Shown here: positions 1 to 8,321 of the stretch, in pieces
Layout: each line of letters opens with the position of its first letter
Position numbering within the stretch: the first letter of the stretch is position 1
From: Aequoribacter sp049615385
Lineage (GTDB): Bacteria; Pseudomonadota; Gammaproteobacteria; Pseudomonadales; Halieaceae
Assembly (NCBI RefSeq): GCF_049615385.1
Contig: NZ_JBMZFL010000012.1
Direction: 5' to 3' (one strand)
Length of the DNA: 64,000 nt
The notes under the pieces: model-generated
The model's database searches: none
The model's input: the letters and a program-made list of their open reading frames with translations, nothing else
What the model was told of the DNA's origin: nothing
Made by a program: the position numbers and the translations under genes

Positions 1-20
1 ACGACGAGCCTTTATTTGTT

Positions 21-96
21 TGGTGGGCCGTGCTGGATTCGAACCAGCGACCAATTGGTTAAAAGCCAACTGCTCTACCAGCTGAGCTAACGGCCC
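21..96 (-). tRNA. tRNA-Lys (anticodon UUU)
   Basis: A complete 76-nt cloverleaf is read on the minus strand from GGGCCGTTAGCTCAG to an encoded CCA end. The acceptor arms GGGCCG and CGGCCC pair. The anticodon stem GTTGG/CCAAT holds the loop CTTTTAA, giving anticodon TTT for Lys AAA/AAG codons. The T arm reads GCTGG TTCGAAT CCAGC. It lies after queC on the same strand, as I recall for Pseudomonas. Positions 1-13 look like one arm of a terminator hairpin cut by the window edge. Confidence 0.97.
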
Positions 97-109
97 GGAG
101 GAGGCGCGA

Positions 110-137
110 ATTTTACTGGTTTACGCGAAAAACTCAA
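110..137 (-). promoter_or_regulatory. sigma70-type promoter of the tRNA-Lys gene
   Basis: On the minus strand TTGAGT (132-137) and TAAAAT (110-115) are separated by 16 bp. A GC-rich stretch lies between the -10 box and the tRNA 5' end. Such GC-rich discriminators are usual in growth-rate controlled stable RNA promoters. Found by eye only. Confidence 0.6.
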
Positions 138-170
138 GCCCCAAAGTAAAGAAAAAACGACTAAAAGGGT

Positions 171-869
171 TTATGCCAACTTGTAACGTGTTGGATCGGC
201 AACGCCGGCGGACTCAAAGCCTTCTTTACGCAAACGACAACTGTCGCACAATCCACACGCGCGGCCTTGATTATCGGCTTGATAGCACGAGACCGTGGCG
301 CTGTAGTCAACGCCTAGCTGGCTACCCTGCTGAATAATCTCTGCCTTAGATAAATTCGACAAAGGCGCCTGGATCCGCAAATGATTGCCCTCAACACCCG
401 CCTTGGTCGCAACATTCGCCAGTGATTCGTAAGCCGAAATGAATTGAGGCCGACAATCGGGATAACCTGAATAATCCACAGCGTTTACGCCGATAAAAAT
501 ATCAAGCGCACCAAGGACTTCGGCCCAGCCTAAAGCAATCGACAAGAAGATCGTATTGCGCGCCGGCACATAAGTAACAGGAATACCTTCGGTTGGCGAC
601 TCTGGCACCGCAATATCGATGTCTGTTAATGCGGATCCGCCGATAGAATCCAAGTTCAAAGTCACCACTTTGTGAGTCACATCAGGGTAAGCTGCCGAAA
701 TACGTTCCGCCGCAATGAGTTCTGCACGGTGCCGCTGCCCGTAGTCGAAACTCAGGGTATAGCACTCAAAACCTTGAGCATGCGCCATGGCCAGCACGGT
801 AGCCGAATCTAAGCCTCCCGAGACCAAAATCACGGCTTTGGGTAAGGCATTAGCGTCCTGGTTCATCAT
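171..869 (-). CDS. queC: 7-cyano-7-deazaguanine synthase QueC
   Basis: QueC converts 7-carboxy-7-deazaguanine to preQ0 with ATP and ammonia, in the pathway to queuosine in tRNA. The 232-aa product is of normal family length. It has an N-terminal PP-loop SGGLDS (residues 17-22) for ATP binding and four C-terminal zinc-ligand cysteines (195, 205, 208, 211). Two adjacent ATG codons (869 and 866) could start it; a GGA lies just upstream and fits the second slightly better. It overlaps the end of queE by 20 bp, so the two are almost certainly co-transcribed. QueE makes its substrate. Confidence 0.96.
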   Translation of the reverse strand: MMNQDANALPKAVILVSGGLDSATVLAMAHAQGFECYTLSFDYGQRHRAELIAAERISAAYPDVTHKVVTLNLDSIGGSALTDIDIAVPESPTEGIPVTYVPARNTIFLSIALGWAEVLGALDIFIGVNAVDYSGYPDCRPQFISAYESLANVATKAGVEGNHLRIQAPLSNLSKAEIIQQGSQLGVDYSATVSCYQADNQGRACGLCDSCRLRKEGFESAGVADPTRYKLA

Positions 870-1542
870 TCCAAAGTAACTTATGTAGTTGTAACTGAAA
901 ACGCACAGGGAGTCGATCGGCCAAAATCCAGTCGGCCAACTGCGTGGGGGTTAACTTACCGTGCACCGGAGAGAACAGTATGTCCGATACGCGCCCGACC
1001 AAACCCAATTCGTCTACTTTAAATCGAGCCCAGTCGTAGTCTTCACGATCAGTAATCACGAACTTGACCTGATCGTGCGGGTTTAACAGCGCAATATTCT
1101 CGTAGTCATTCCTGTGAGACTCGCCAGAGCCCGGGGTCTTTAAATCCAAGACTTTAACCACGCGCGCATCGACGTCTGCGACCGACAAAGCGCCCGAAGT
1201 CTCCAGAGAGACTTCATAACCTTCATCACAGAGCATTTGCAGCAAAGGCCAGCAATTGGGTTGAGCCAAGGGCTCACCCCCCGTGACCGTCACGAAACGC
1301 GTATTAAACACCGCAGCTTGTTCCAGAATATCGCCTAACGCAATTTGTGTACCGCCATGGAAGGCATACTCGGTATCGCAATAGACACAGCGTAGCGGAC
1401 AACCCGTTAGACGGATAAATACGGTAGGTAACCCTAAAGTACGAGTCTCGCCCTGAAGGCTATAAAAAATCTCGCTGATGCGTAAGGTCTGGGTTCGGGG
1501 CGCGCTCGCCTGATTCACGCCCGACGTTGATGCGTGATTCAT
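850..1542 (-). CDS. queE: 7-carboxy-7-deazaguanine synthase QueE (radical SAM)
   Basis: QueE is a radical SAM enzyme that contracts 6-carboxytetrahydropterin to 7-carboxy-7-deazaguanine. The cluster-binding CPLRCVYC motif puts cysteines at 48, 52 and 55 of a 230-aa product. The substrate loop EIFYSLQGE (residues 24-32) and a TGGEPL glycine motif are also present. The reading frame stays open to 1575, but that longer form would run into cpoB. I chose the ATG at 1542, one base after the cpoB stop, which also fits the usual homologue start. It lies in one operon between cpoB and queC. Confidence 0.95.
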   Translation of the reverse strand: MNHASTSGVNQASAPRTQTLRISEIFYSLQGETRTLGLPTVFIRLTGCPLRCVYCDTEYAFHGGTQIALGDILEQAAVFNTRFVTVTGGEPLAQPNCWPLLQMLCDEGYEVSLETSGALSVADVDARVVKVLDLKTPGSGESHRNDYENIALLNPHDQVKFVITDREDYDWARFKVDELGLVGRVSDILFSPVHGKLTPTQLADWILADRLPVRFQLQLHKLLWNDEPGR

Positions 1543-1543
1543 T

Positions 1544-2431
1544 TTAGTATTTGTCAGCCAAAAACTTTTTGGCAAGTTCGGCCACGGGCTGTTTCGGGTA
1601 AGTCGCTATAACCGCTTCAAGCATCGTCTTGGCGCGCTCGGCATTGCCTTTCGCGAAATATACCGTAGCCAGTTTAAAGCTCGCATCAGGCACCTTATTG
1701 TGCTGCGGGTACAGATCTAGCAATAACTGAAAGGCTTGGCGCGACAGCTCCAAATTTGGCTGTTCAAGCACCAAATACAATTCACCGAGCCAGTAGTGTG
1801 CGTTGGGAGCATACGCGCCATTTGGGTAGTCCAACAAAAACTCATTAAATGAGGCGACAGCATCATCAAATTTACGGTCGTACACCAGCTGGCGTGCGGC
1901 TAGGTAGGCGGGTTCTTCTTTCGCATCAGCCGGTGGGGTAGCAGAATCGGATGCTGTGACGGGCGCTGAGACAGCCTCTTGCATCACTGCATTGGATTGC
2001 GCTGGGGCCGTTGTGCTGACGGCGCCGCCAGCAAGTCGCCGATCGATATCCATGTAGCGTTCAAGACTTTGTTGCTGCAAGGTTTTTATCTGATAGGCCT
2101 GCTCTTCCACCACGCCGTTTAAACGACGGACTTCTTCGGCCAAACGTTGAACCTGAACGAACAGAGATCCTGGATCTGAGGCCGCATTGGTCGCGTTATC
2201 CTGCACCAATACACTCGGCTTAGTGGTTGCGATCTGGCCATTGAGGCCATAGCTAACCGACCCTTGGGGCACAGCGATGGGACGAACGACATTCTCCCCG
2301 TCGGGTTGCGCTTCCGATACCAGTGGCGAGGTACTGGGGCGAGCGCGTTCCGACTCAAGATCAATAAAATCCTGAGCCAAAACGCTAACACTTAAGAATA
2401 ACGCGCTTAACGCTCCGAGTGCTTTTTGCAT
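1544..2431 (-). CDS. cpoB: Tol-Pal associated periplasmic protein CpoB (YbgF)
   Basis: CpoB is the periplasmic partner of TolA that couples Tol-Pal constriction of the outer membrane to PBP1B-driven peptidoglycan synthesis. The 295-aa product opens with a Sec signal peptide ending near SVLAQD. A coiled-coil segment follows (roughly 85-130, VQVQRLAEEVRRLNGVV). Then come a Pro/Ala/Thr-rich linker and a C-terminal TPR domain (about 170-290) with repeats such as PNAHYWLGELYLV and PDASFKLATVYFAKG. It is the last tol-pal gene, 12 bp after pal and 1 bp before queE. Confidence 0.95.
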   Translation of the reverse strand: MQKALGALSALFLSVSVLAQDFIDLESERARPSTSPLVSEAQPDGENVVRPIAVPQGSVSYGLNGQIATTKPSVLVQDNATNAASDPGSLFVQVQRLAEEVRRLNGVVEEQAYQIKTLQQQSLERYMDIDRRLAGGAVSTTAPAQSNAVMQEAVSAPVTASDSATPPADAKEEPAYLAARQLVYDRKFDDAVASFNEFLLDYPNGAYAPNAHYWLGELYLVLEQPNLELSRQAFQLLLDLYPQHNKVPDASFKLATVYFAKGNAERAKTMLEAVIATYPKQPVAELAKKFLADKY

Positions 2432-2443
2432 TTTTAACGCCGC

Positions 2444-2992
2444 TTACTTGATCTCGACGCGACGGTTTTGTGACCAGCTCACTTCACTTGAGCCGTACGA
2501 CACTGGCTTCTCTTCACCGAAGCTGATGCTCTCTAAACGATAGCCGGGGATGCCTTTGACCATCATGTAATCGCGCACTGCGTTCGCACGGCGCTCACCC
2601 AATGCCATGTTGTACTCGCGAGTTCCACGCTCGTCAGTGTGACCTTCGAGGCGCACTGATGCACCGGTGTTTTTCAGTAACGCTACGTGCTTGTCTAGAA
2701 CTGCTCGTCCTGTATCAGTTAGGGTCGAGCTATCGAACTCAAAATAAACAACACTGCCTGCCATGCGCGCATCATCTTGCAAACGGCGAAGTTCCGCCGC
2801 AGCCTCGGCTTCAGCGCGCTCTTTAGCCGCTTGCGCTGCTGCCGCATCGGCCTCCGCTTGTGCTGCGGCTTCAGCTGCTGCTTGCGCTGCCGCTGCCTCT
2901 TGCTCTTTCGTGTCGTTTCCAGCGCAAGCGGCTAGGAATACGCTTAAAAAAGCGACGGTGACTAACTGGCGAAATTGAGGAAGCTGTTTCAT
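2444..2992 (-). CDS. pal: peptidoglycan-associated lipoprotein Pal
   Basis: Pal is an outer-membrane lipoprotein that binds peptidoglycan and interacts with TolA and TolB. The start at 2992 gives 182 aa with a lipoprotein signal ending FLAAC. AAAGGA sits just upstream of this ATG, while the longer frame to 3064 lacks a signal at its N-terminus. After the lipid-modified cysteine there is an Ala/Gln/Glu-rich helical tether of about 45 residues, much more repetitive than usual. The OmpA-like domain follows, with VYFEFDSSTL, the GHTDERG peptidoglycan-binding loop and NRRVEI at the C-terminus. Confidence 0.96.
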   Translation of the reverse strand: MKQLPQFRQLVTVAFLSVFLAACAGNDTKEQEAAAAQAAAEAAAQAEADAAAAQAAKERAEAEAAAELRRLQDDARMAGSVVYFEFDSSTLTDTGRAVLDKHVALLKNTGASVRLEGHTDERGTREYNMALGERRANAVRDYMMVKGIPGYRLESISFGEEKPVSYGSSEVSWSQNRRVEIK

Positions 2993-3033
2993 GCGATTTT
3001 CCTTTTCACGAAGGGTTTGTTGATCATTATCAA

Positions 3034-4335
3034 TCAGGGTGTCTTTGGCAGGTAAGGTGACCACGAAGGTTCTCGAACCTCGCCATCGCGCGCTGGAAGA
3101 TTAAATCGCGCGCCACCGTCTACCGAGACTGCGGCTAAGATGCCTCGCCCCGCTTGTTTCGTTGCATAGAGTACCATAGACCCATTGGGTGCGATACTCG
3201 GACTCTCATCTAAATCTGTAGAAGTTAGCGCCGTTAAGCGACGTGTTTCTAGGTCTAATACGGCGATTTTGTAGTCGCCGTCCTGCTGGTGTACTAACAC
3301 CACATTGCGACCGTCTTGAGCAACTCGAGCACGAGCGTTGTAACTGCCCTCGTACGTCACGCGGTCGGTCAATCCGGTGACAAAATCGTAACGATAAATT
3401 TGAGGCCGACCTGGGCGGTCAGAGGTGAACAGCAATGACTTACCGTCGGGCATCCACGTAGGCTCGGTATCGATATCGTAATGCCGAGTAATACGCTCTA
3501 GAGCATAGGTTTCCAGATCAAGCACGTAGATATCAGGGTTGCCATCTTTCGACAAAACCATTGCCATGCGCTTACCGTCAGGTGACCAACTGGGTGAGCC
3601 ATTGAGTCCCCTAAACGCGGTGAGCTGCTCGCGAGCACCGGTTTGAAGATTCTGCCGAAAAATCGCTGGGCGCGACGTTTCAAACGATACGTAAGCAATT
3701 TCGGTGGCGTCGGGAGACCACGTGGGCGCCAAGATCGGCTCACGTGAAGCGAGCAAGACCCGCGGGCGCGCCCCATCAGCATCCGCTAAAGTCAGTTCGT
3801 AATAATCTTTCTCGCCGGGAATAGGAGTCACCGCGACGTACAACAATTTCGTTGCAAAGGCGCCGGGTATACCGGTCAGAGCGGTATAAACTCGATCCGC
3901 AATGCGATGCGCCAGCGTTCGCACTTCGCCTCTAACGGCTTGTTCACTGCCTTGTATAACTAAGGTTTGCTTATTGACGTCGTACAACGCAAAGTCCGCG
4001 GTCAGAATTTGGTCGCCAGTCAACCGACCAATTAACAGATACTGTGCGTTCACCATGCGCCAATCGCGAAAAAAGATGTCCTCATCACGAGAGGGCGTAC
4101 CCAGCATATTTTCCCGTGCCACGGGGGCGAATTGACCGCTGCGGTACAGGTCGTTTTGAATCACGAAAGCCACGTCCTCTGGGGCTACACCGGGCCCCTC
4201 CCAAGCAAATGGCGATATTGCGATCACCGTAGGGTTGTCGATACCTTGGGTGATTTCGATGACCAACTCAGCGCGCGCGACCGGACTCAAAAACGTGACG
4301 ACTGACACAACCACTGACAAAAAAAACGCCTTCAT
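3034..4335 (-). CDS. tolB: Tol-Pal translocation protein TolB
   Basis: TolB is the periplasmic beta-propeller that binds Pal and is displaced by TolA. The 433-aa product has an N-terminal signal peptide (MKAFFLSVVV to VARA), an alpha/beta N-terminal domain with the LYRSGQF motif, and a six-bladed propeller. The propeller shows repeated WSPDG-like blades (APTWSPDATEIAYVS, SPSWSPDGKRMAMV, EPTWMPDGKSLLFTS). Its ATG overlaps the tolA stop in TAATG, which suggests translational coupling. Confidence 0.97.
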   Translation of the reverse strand: MKAFFLSVVVSVVTFLSPVARAELVIEITQGIDNPTVIAISPFAWEGPGVAPEDVAFVIQNDLYRSGQFAPVARENMLGTPSRDEDIFFRDWRMVNAQYLLIGRLTGDQILTADFALYDVNKQTLVIQGSEQAVRGEVRTLAHRIADRVYTALTGIPGAFATKLLYVAVTPIPGEKDYYELTLADADGARPRVLLASREPILAPTWSPDATEIAYVSFETSRPAIFRQNLQTGAREQLTAFRGLNGSPSWSPDGKRMAMVLSKDGNPDIYVLDLETYALERITRHYDIDTEPTWMPDGKSLLFTSDRPGRPQIYRYDFVTGLTDRVTYEGSYNARARVAQDGRNVVLVHQQDGDYKIAVLDLETRRLTALTSTDLDESPSIAPNGSMVLYATKQAGRGILAAVSVDGGARFNLPARDGEVREPSWSPYLPKTP

Positions 4336-5087
4336 TAGTATCGCAAGTCCTCTGGTTTGAACAATAACTTAAAACGTCGGAACGTCTTCTCGAATTCTCG
4401 AGGTGGGAGCTTCTGTAACTCAGGGAACCGAGCAGCCTTTTCTACCGCATTCACCGCCGAACGATCAAATGCCGAATCGCCGCTACTCTGCACCACCGTC
4501 ACCCCCACGATGTCCCCGGTGGGTATTAACTGCAACTGTAAAACGGTTTGCATACCGTTGCGAGCACTCGGGGGGCGAGACCAGTAATTCACGACCGTTT
4601 GACGGATCAAGGCTGTATAGCTAGCAGTAAGGTCTTGTTCCGACGAATCGCCCTCGGCGGCCAAACTCTGATCAATGTTGGTTTTGGTCAACTTAGCGAG
4701 CTCTTCCGCGGTAAAGCGCTGAGCGGGATTAGGGGTTTTAGGCTGTGCACCCGGCGCGACCGTCTCTTTGGGTATCACGGGGGTGGCTGCACTGACTTTG
4801 GTATCAATAGGCTTGGTATTGATTTGCTGCGACTGCTGGTTTAATTCCTGCGTCGATGGTCGATTAGGAATGACATCGGTAATCGAGCGTTTAGGCTTAG
4901 ATTTAGGAATGGAGGCCACGTCCACCAGCTTGGCGCTAATCACTTGCGTGGGCTTCGTGGTTTCGTAGTACTCAGGAATGACCGAATTCCAGTTAATGAG
5001 CAACATCAGCAGACCCAAGCCATGAATCACAACCGTGACGGTGACAGGCACCAGGCCGTCGACTAAGGCATACCAGAGCCGTATCAC
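4335..5087 (-). CDS. tolA: Tol-Pal system protein TolA
   Basis: TolA is the inner-membrane protein that spans the periplasm and transmits TolQ/TolR proton-motive energy to Pal. The 250-aa product starts with one transmembrane helix (about residues 12-33). A Lys/Pro/Gln/Thr-rich linker follows, shorter than the long Ala/Lys helix of enteric TolA. The C-terminal domain is TonB/TolA-like (about 155-250; YWSRPPSARNGMQ, VVQSSGDSAFDRSAVNAV). The start overlaps the tolR stop in ATGA. Length is short compared with E. coli TolA (about 420 aa) but similar short forms exist. Confidence 0.93.
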   Translation of the reverse strand: MIRLWYALVDGLVPVTVTVVIHGLGLLMLLINWNSVIPEYYETTKPTQVISAKLVDVASIPKSKPKRSITDVIPNRPSTQELNQQSQQINTKPIDTKVSAATPVIPKETVAPGAQPKTPNPAQRFTAEELAKLTKTNIDQSLAAEGDSSEQDLTASYTALIRQTVVNYWSRPPSARNGMQTVLQLQLIPTGDIVGVTVVQSSGDSAFDRSAVNAVEKAARFPELQKLPPREFEKTFRRFKLLFKPEDLRY

Positions 5088-5503
5088 TCTGGAGACTCCG
5101 TAACCAAGCCAACATTGGCGGCGCCTGAGGCCTGCAAAGCCACCATCAAATTGACGACTTGACCGTAGGGCACGGCTTGATCACCCCAGACGAGCACCGG
5201 CTTATCAGGGTTTGCTCGCAAAACAGCACCAACACGACGCTGCAGCGTTTCAAGGGTAATAGCCGCGGACTCATCACCACCCACGTTAAGGTACAGCTCG
5301 CCATTCGCTTTTATGGAGGCGATTAAAGGCTCACTGTCATCGCTATCAACAGCTTGAGCTTCGGCCTTAGGCAATTCAACCTCGACGCCTTGCATCAAAA
5401 GTGGTGCGGTAACCATAAAAATAATAAGCAACACCAGCATTACGTCGATGTAAGGCACAACGTTAATTTCAGCTACTGGTCGTAAGCGCTTGCGCCCTGC
5501 CAT
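5084..5503 (-). CDS. tolR: Tol-Pal motor protein TolR
   Basis: TolR (ExbD family) forms the proton channel with TolQ. The 139-aa product has a cytoplasmic N-terminus (MAGRKRLRPVAEINVVPYID), one transmembrane helix carrying the conserved Asp of the NVVPYIDVMLVLLIIF segment, and a periplasmic domain ending VGLVTE. It lies between tolQ (1 bp gap) and tolA (4 bp overlap). Confidence 0.97.
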   Translation of the reverse strand: MAGRKRLRPVAEINVVPYIDVMLVLLIIFMVTAPLLMQGVEVELPKAEAQAVDSDDSEPLIASIKANGELYLNVGGDESAAITLETLQRRVGAVLRANPDKPVLVWGDQAVPYGQVVNLMVALQASGAANVGLVTESPE

Positions 5504-5504
5504 A

Positions 5505-6215
5505 TCAGGCTTGCTCCTGCTGGCGCTGCTTTAAGGCATAGGCTTGGCGATACAGCAAACCTGAAAACTCGTCCACAAAGGTATCGTAGCGGTTCACGAA
5601 CACATCCACTCTAGCAGTGTAGCGGTTGTAAGCAAGCACGGCGGGGATCGCGGCAAACAAGCCCATAGCAGTAGCCACTAGTGCCTCAGAAATACCGGGA
5701 GCCACGGTAGCAAGCGTTGCCTGAGAGCTGCTCGCCAGACCTCGAAACGAATGCATAATACCCCATACTGTTCCAAACAAACCGATGTAGGGACTGGTCG
5801 AGCCCACCGACGCCAGAAAGGACAAGTTTTGCTCTAACCGCTCCTCCTCGCGCAACATCGCAACTCGCATGGCCCGTCGCGCTCCTTCTAGAATGGCGTC
5901 AGCATCCATTTCAGGTTGCTGTGCCAAGCGCGAAAACTCTTTAAAGCCCGCACGGAACAAGCTTTCCATGCCAAGAATGAGTTCGCCATTAGCTGCTCGC
6001 TCCGAGCCATCTTTGTAAAGCGACGACAAGTCTGAACCCGACCAAAAGGCGTCTTCAAAATCCAGCATCGCAGACTTAGCGCGCTGAAAATATAAGCCAC
6101 GCTTCACAATCATGAACCATGAGGTTATCGATGCGAGCACCAGCATGGCCATCACGGCTTGTACCGTAAGACTGGCCTCCAGCACTAAATCCAACAAACT
6201 TAATTGCTCTTCCAA
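5505..6215 (-). CDS. tolQ: Tol-Pal motor protein TolQ
   Basis: TolQ is the MotA/ExbB-type inner-membrane channel protein that, with TolR, powers TolA. The 236-aa product has three membrane segments: one near the N-terminus (about 12-38) and two in the C-terminal half. The family signature is clear (YIGLFGTVWGIMHSF, then APGISEALVATAMGLFAAIPAVLAYN). It follows ybgC by 3 bp and leads the tolQRAB-pal-cpoB series. Confidence 0.97.
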   Translation of the reverse strand: MEEQLSLLDLVLEASLTVQAVMAMLVLASITSWFMIVKRGLYFQRAKSAMLDFEDAFWSGSDLSSLYKDGSERAANGELILGMESLFRAGFKEFSRLAQQPEMDADAILEGARRAMRVAMLREEERLEQNLSFLASVGSTSPYIGLFGTVWGIMHSFRGLASSSQATLATVAPGISEALVATAMGLFAAIPAVLAYNRYTARVDVFVNRYDTFVDEFSGLLYRQAYALKQRQQEQA

Positions 6216-6218
6216 GAC

Positions 6219-6629
6219 TTAGCCTCCATTCATGACTTTTAATAGCGCATCATGCATAACTTCGGGCAAGCGCACTGGGGTTTGAGTCGTTCGATTGACA
6301 CATGCACATTCGACAAGTGCATCTGCCAAGAGTTCATCGTTTCTGTACACCGCCTGACGAAGGATAAAACGGGCGCCTTTCGCTAGCGTGGGCTCAGCCG
6401 TGACCTGCAAGTCGTCATCCAATACTGCACTGCTGAGGTACCGAATTTTGACATCACGCACCACAAACATAAGGCCATCATTAAAAATGCCCTCTTTACC
6501 AAAGCCCAATGTACGCATGAATTCAGTGCGTGCACGCTCCATAAACTTGAGGTAATTCACATAATAAACGATACCACCAGCATCGGTGTCCTCGATGTAG
6601 ACTCGAACAGGCAACGCGAACCGATTCAT
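6219..6629 (-). CDS. ybgC: tol-pal cluster acyl-CoA thioesterase YbgC
   Basis: YbgC is a cytoplasmic hot-dog-fold thioesterase always found near tolQ; it hydrolyses short acyl-CoA and has been linked to phospholipid metabolism. The 136-aa product has the family catalytic segment DTDAGGIVYYVNYLKFMERA near the N-terminus, including the active-site Asp. Its start overlaps the ruvB stop by 4 bp, tying the ruv and tol genes into one transcription unit. Confidence 0.95.
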   Translation of the reverse strand: MNRFALPVRVYIEDTDAGGIVYYVNYLKFMERARTEFMRTLGFGKEGIFNDGLMFVVRDVKIRYLSSAVLDDDLQVTAEPTLAKGARFILRQAVYRNDELLADALVECACVNRTTQTPVRLPEVMHDALLKVMNGG

Positions 6630-7678
6630 TCACTAACACCATCGATTGGCAGTTCGCTTTGCGGGCTCAAAGCGCCTTTAACATCCAACCCGAAATGCAA
6701 ATAGGCATTGCGAGTCACCATGCGCCCGCGGGGTGTCCGCATCATATAACCCTGCTGAATCAAATAAGGCTCGATCACATCCTCGATGGTACCCCGTTCT
6801 TCTGAAATGGCCGCCGCCAAACTCTCTACCCCGACAGGACCGCCGTCGAACTTCTCGATCATAGCCAGCAATAAACGACGATCAAGGTGATCAAACCCTT
6901 GCACATCCACGTTCAGCATATCCAAGGCACGATCGGCAATAGCCTGCGTGACGGCGCCGTCGCCTTTGACTTCCGCAAAATCTCGAACACGGCGCAGCAA
7001 ACGGTTGGCGATACGCGGGGTTCCGCGCGAACGGCGCGCGACTTCCAAGGCACCACCTTCGTCCATATCCACACCCAGTATTTTGGCGGAGCGCGACACG
7101 ATCGTCGCTAAATCTGCCACGTTGTAAAACTCTAAGCGCTGCACAATACCGAATCGATCTCGTAAAGGAGAAGTCAACAAGCCCGCGCGGGTCGTCGCTC
7201 CGACCAGCGTAAACGGCGGTAAATCAAGTTTAATTGAGCGTGCCGCCGGTCCCTCACCGATCATAATATCGAGCTGGTAGTCCTCCATCGCTGGATAAAG
7301 AACTTCTTCTACGAAGGGGCTCAAGCGATGAATCTCATCAATAAACAACACATCGCCAGGCTCTAAATTCGTCATCAAAGCTGCAATATCACCCGCTTTA
7401 TCCAACACAGGGCCCGACGTCGTTTTTAAGGAGACTCCCATTTCATTGGCAATAATTGATGCCAAGGTCGTCTTACCCAAACCTGGAGGACCAAAGATTA
7501 AGGTGTGATCTAAAGGCTCACCGCGCCCCTTTGCGGCTGATAAAAATATGTCCATTTGCTCTTTCACGGCCGACTGACCAATGTAGTCGGCGAGTGATTT
7601 CGGGCGTATCGCTCGGTCAATGACTTCCTCGCCTCTGCCTTCAGTCTGCGGAGCAATAAGTCTATCTGTCTCAATCAC
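6626..7678 (-). CDS. ruvB: Holliday junction branch migration ATPase RuvB
   Basis: RuvB is the hexameric AAA+ motor that drives Holliday junction migration with RuvA. The 350-aa product has Walker A GPPGLGKTT, Walker B LFIDEIHRL, the sensor motif GATTRAG and the C-terminal winged-helix region (RTPRGRMVTRNAYLHFG). It starts 16 bp after ruvA and overlaps ybgC. Length and motifs are standard. Confidence 0.98.
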   Translation of the reverse strand: MIETDRLIAPQTEGRGEEVIDRAIRPKSLADYIGQSAVKEQMDIFLSAAKGRGEPLDHTLIFGPPGLGKTTLASIIANEMGVSLKTTSGPVLDKAGDIAALMTNLEPGDVLFIDEIHRLSPFVEEVLYPAMEDYQLDIMIGEGPAARSIKLDLPPFTLVGATTRAGLLTSPLRDRFGIVQRLEFYNVADLATIVSRSAKILGVDMDEGGALEVARRSRGTPRIANRLLRRVRDFAEVKGDGAVTQAIADRALDMLNVDVQGFDHLDRRLLLAMIEKFDGGPVGVESLAAAISEERGTIEDVIEPYLIQQGYMMRTPRGRMVTRNAYLHFGLDVKGALSPQSELPIDGVSE

Positions 7679-7694
7679 CGAATTACCCCTTTAC

Positions 7695-8312
7695 TTATTT
7701 CGACACTGTCGAGCGCAATGCGAGCCGAATGAGTGTTTCGCTATCAAAATCCTGATCGCCGGCTACAGATTGCACTAAACGACTCGCTTCTTGAGGTTTG
7801 TAACCCAAAGCGACCAGTGCACTTTCCGCATCGGCTATTGGGTCATGAGCAACATTAGCACTAACAACCCCGCCTGCATCTTCACCCCGAGGCGACAACT
7901 GACTCAGCCAATCACCCAAGCGGTCGCGCATCTCCACAATCAAACGCTCGGCCGTTTTTTTACCCACCCCAGGCAAAGCAACCAATGCGTTGACATCATT
8001 GCGCCCGACGCAGCGCGCAAAAGCCACTGCGTCCATACCCGATAAAATCGCCAAGGCGAGCTTGGGGCCCACACCATTCACTTTAATAAGCTGGCGGAAC
8101 AACTGTCGGTCGGTATCATCAACAAAACCGTACAAAAGCTGCGCGTCTTCACGCACCACAAAATGGGTCAAAACAAGGACATCTTCGCCCAGTGCCGGCA
8201 ACTGAAACAAGGTCGTCATCGGCACTTGAATTTCATAACCCACGCCGGCCGCTTCGACGACAATCTCGGGGGGTTGCTTAACAATTAATCGGCCGCGAAT
8301 ACTGCCTATCAC
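7695..8312 (-). CDS. ruvA: Holliday junction DNA helicase subunit RuvA
   Basis: RuvA binds the four-way junction and loads RuvB. The 205-aa product starts MIGSIRGRL (OB fold). The tandem helix-hairpin-helix domain shows LIKVNGVGPKLALAILSG and ALPGVGKKTAERLIVEM. The C-terminal RuvB-binding domain (AESALVALGYKPQEASRLV) follows a flexible acidic linker. It lies 9 bp after ruvC. Confidence 0.98.
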   Translation of the reverse strand: MIGSIRGRLIVKQPPEIVVEAAGVGYEIQVPMTTLFQLPALGEDVLVLTHFVVREDAQLLYGFVDDTDRQLFRQLIKVNGVGPKLALAILSGMDAVAFARCVGRNDVNALVALPGVGKKTAERLIVEMRDRLGDWLSQLSPRGEDAGGVVSANVAHDPIADAESALVALGYKPQEASRLVQSVAGDQDFDSETLIRLALRSTVSK

Positions 8313-8321
8313 TGTAACTCC

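Noticed and set aside
2763..2978. Plus-strand Ala/Ser-rich 71-codon frame opposite pal
   Set aside because: It is the complement of the Ala/Glu repeat in pal; such frames arise from repeated GC-rich codons.
2993..3064. Longer pal frame starting at 3064
   Set aside because: It overlaps tolB and lacks a signal at its N-terminus. The ATG at 2992 has a good ribosome site and gives a proper lipoprotein signal.
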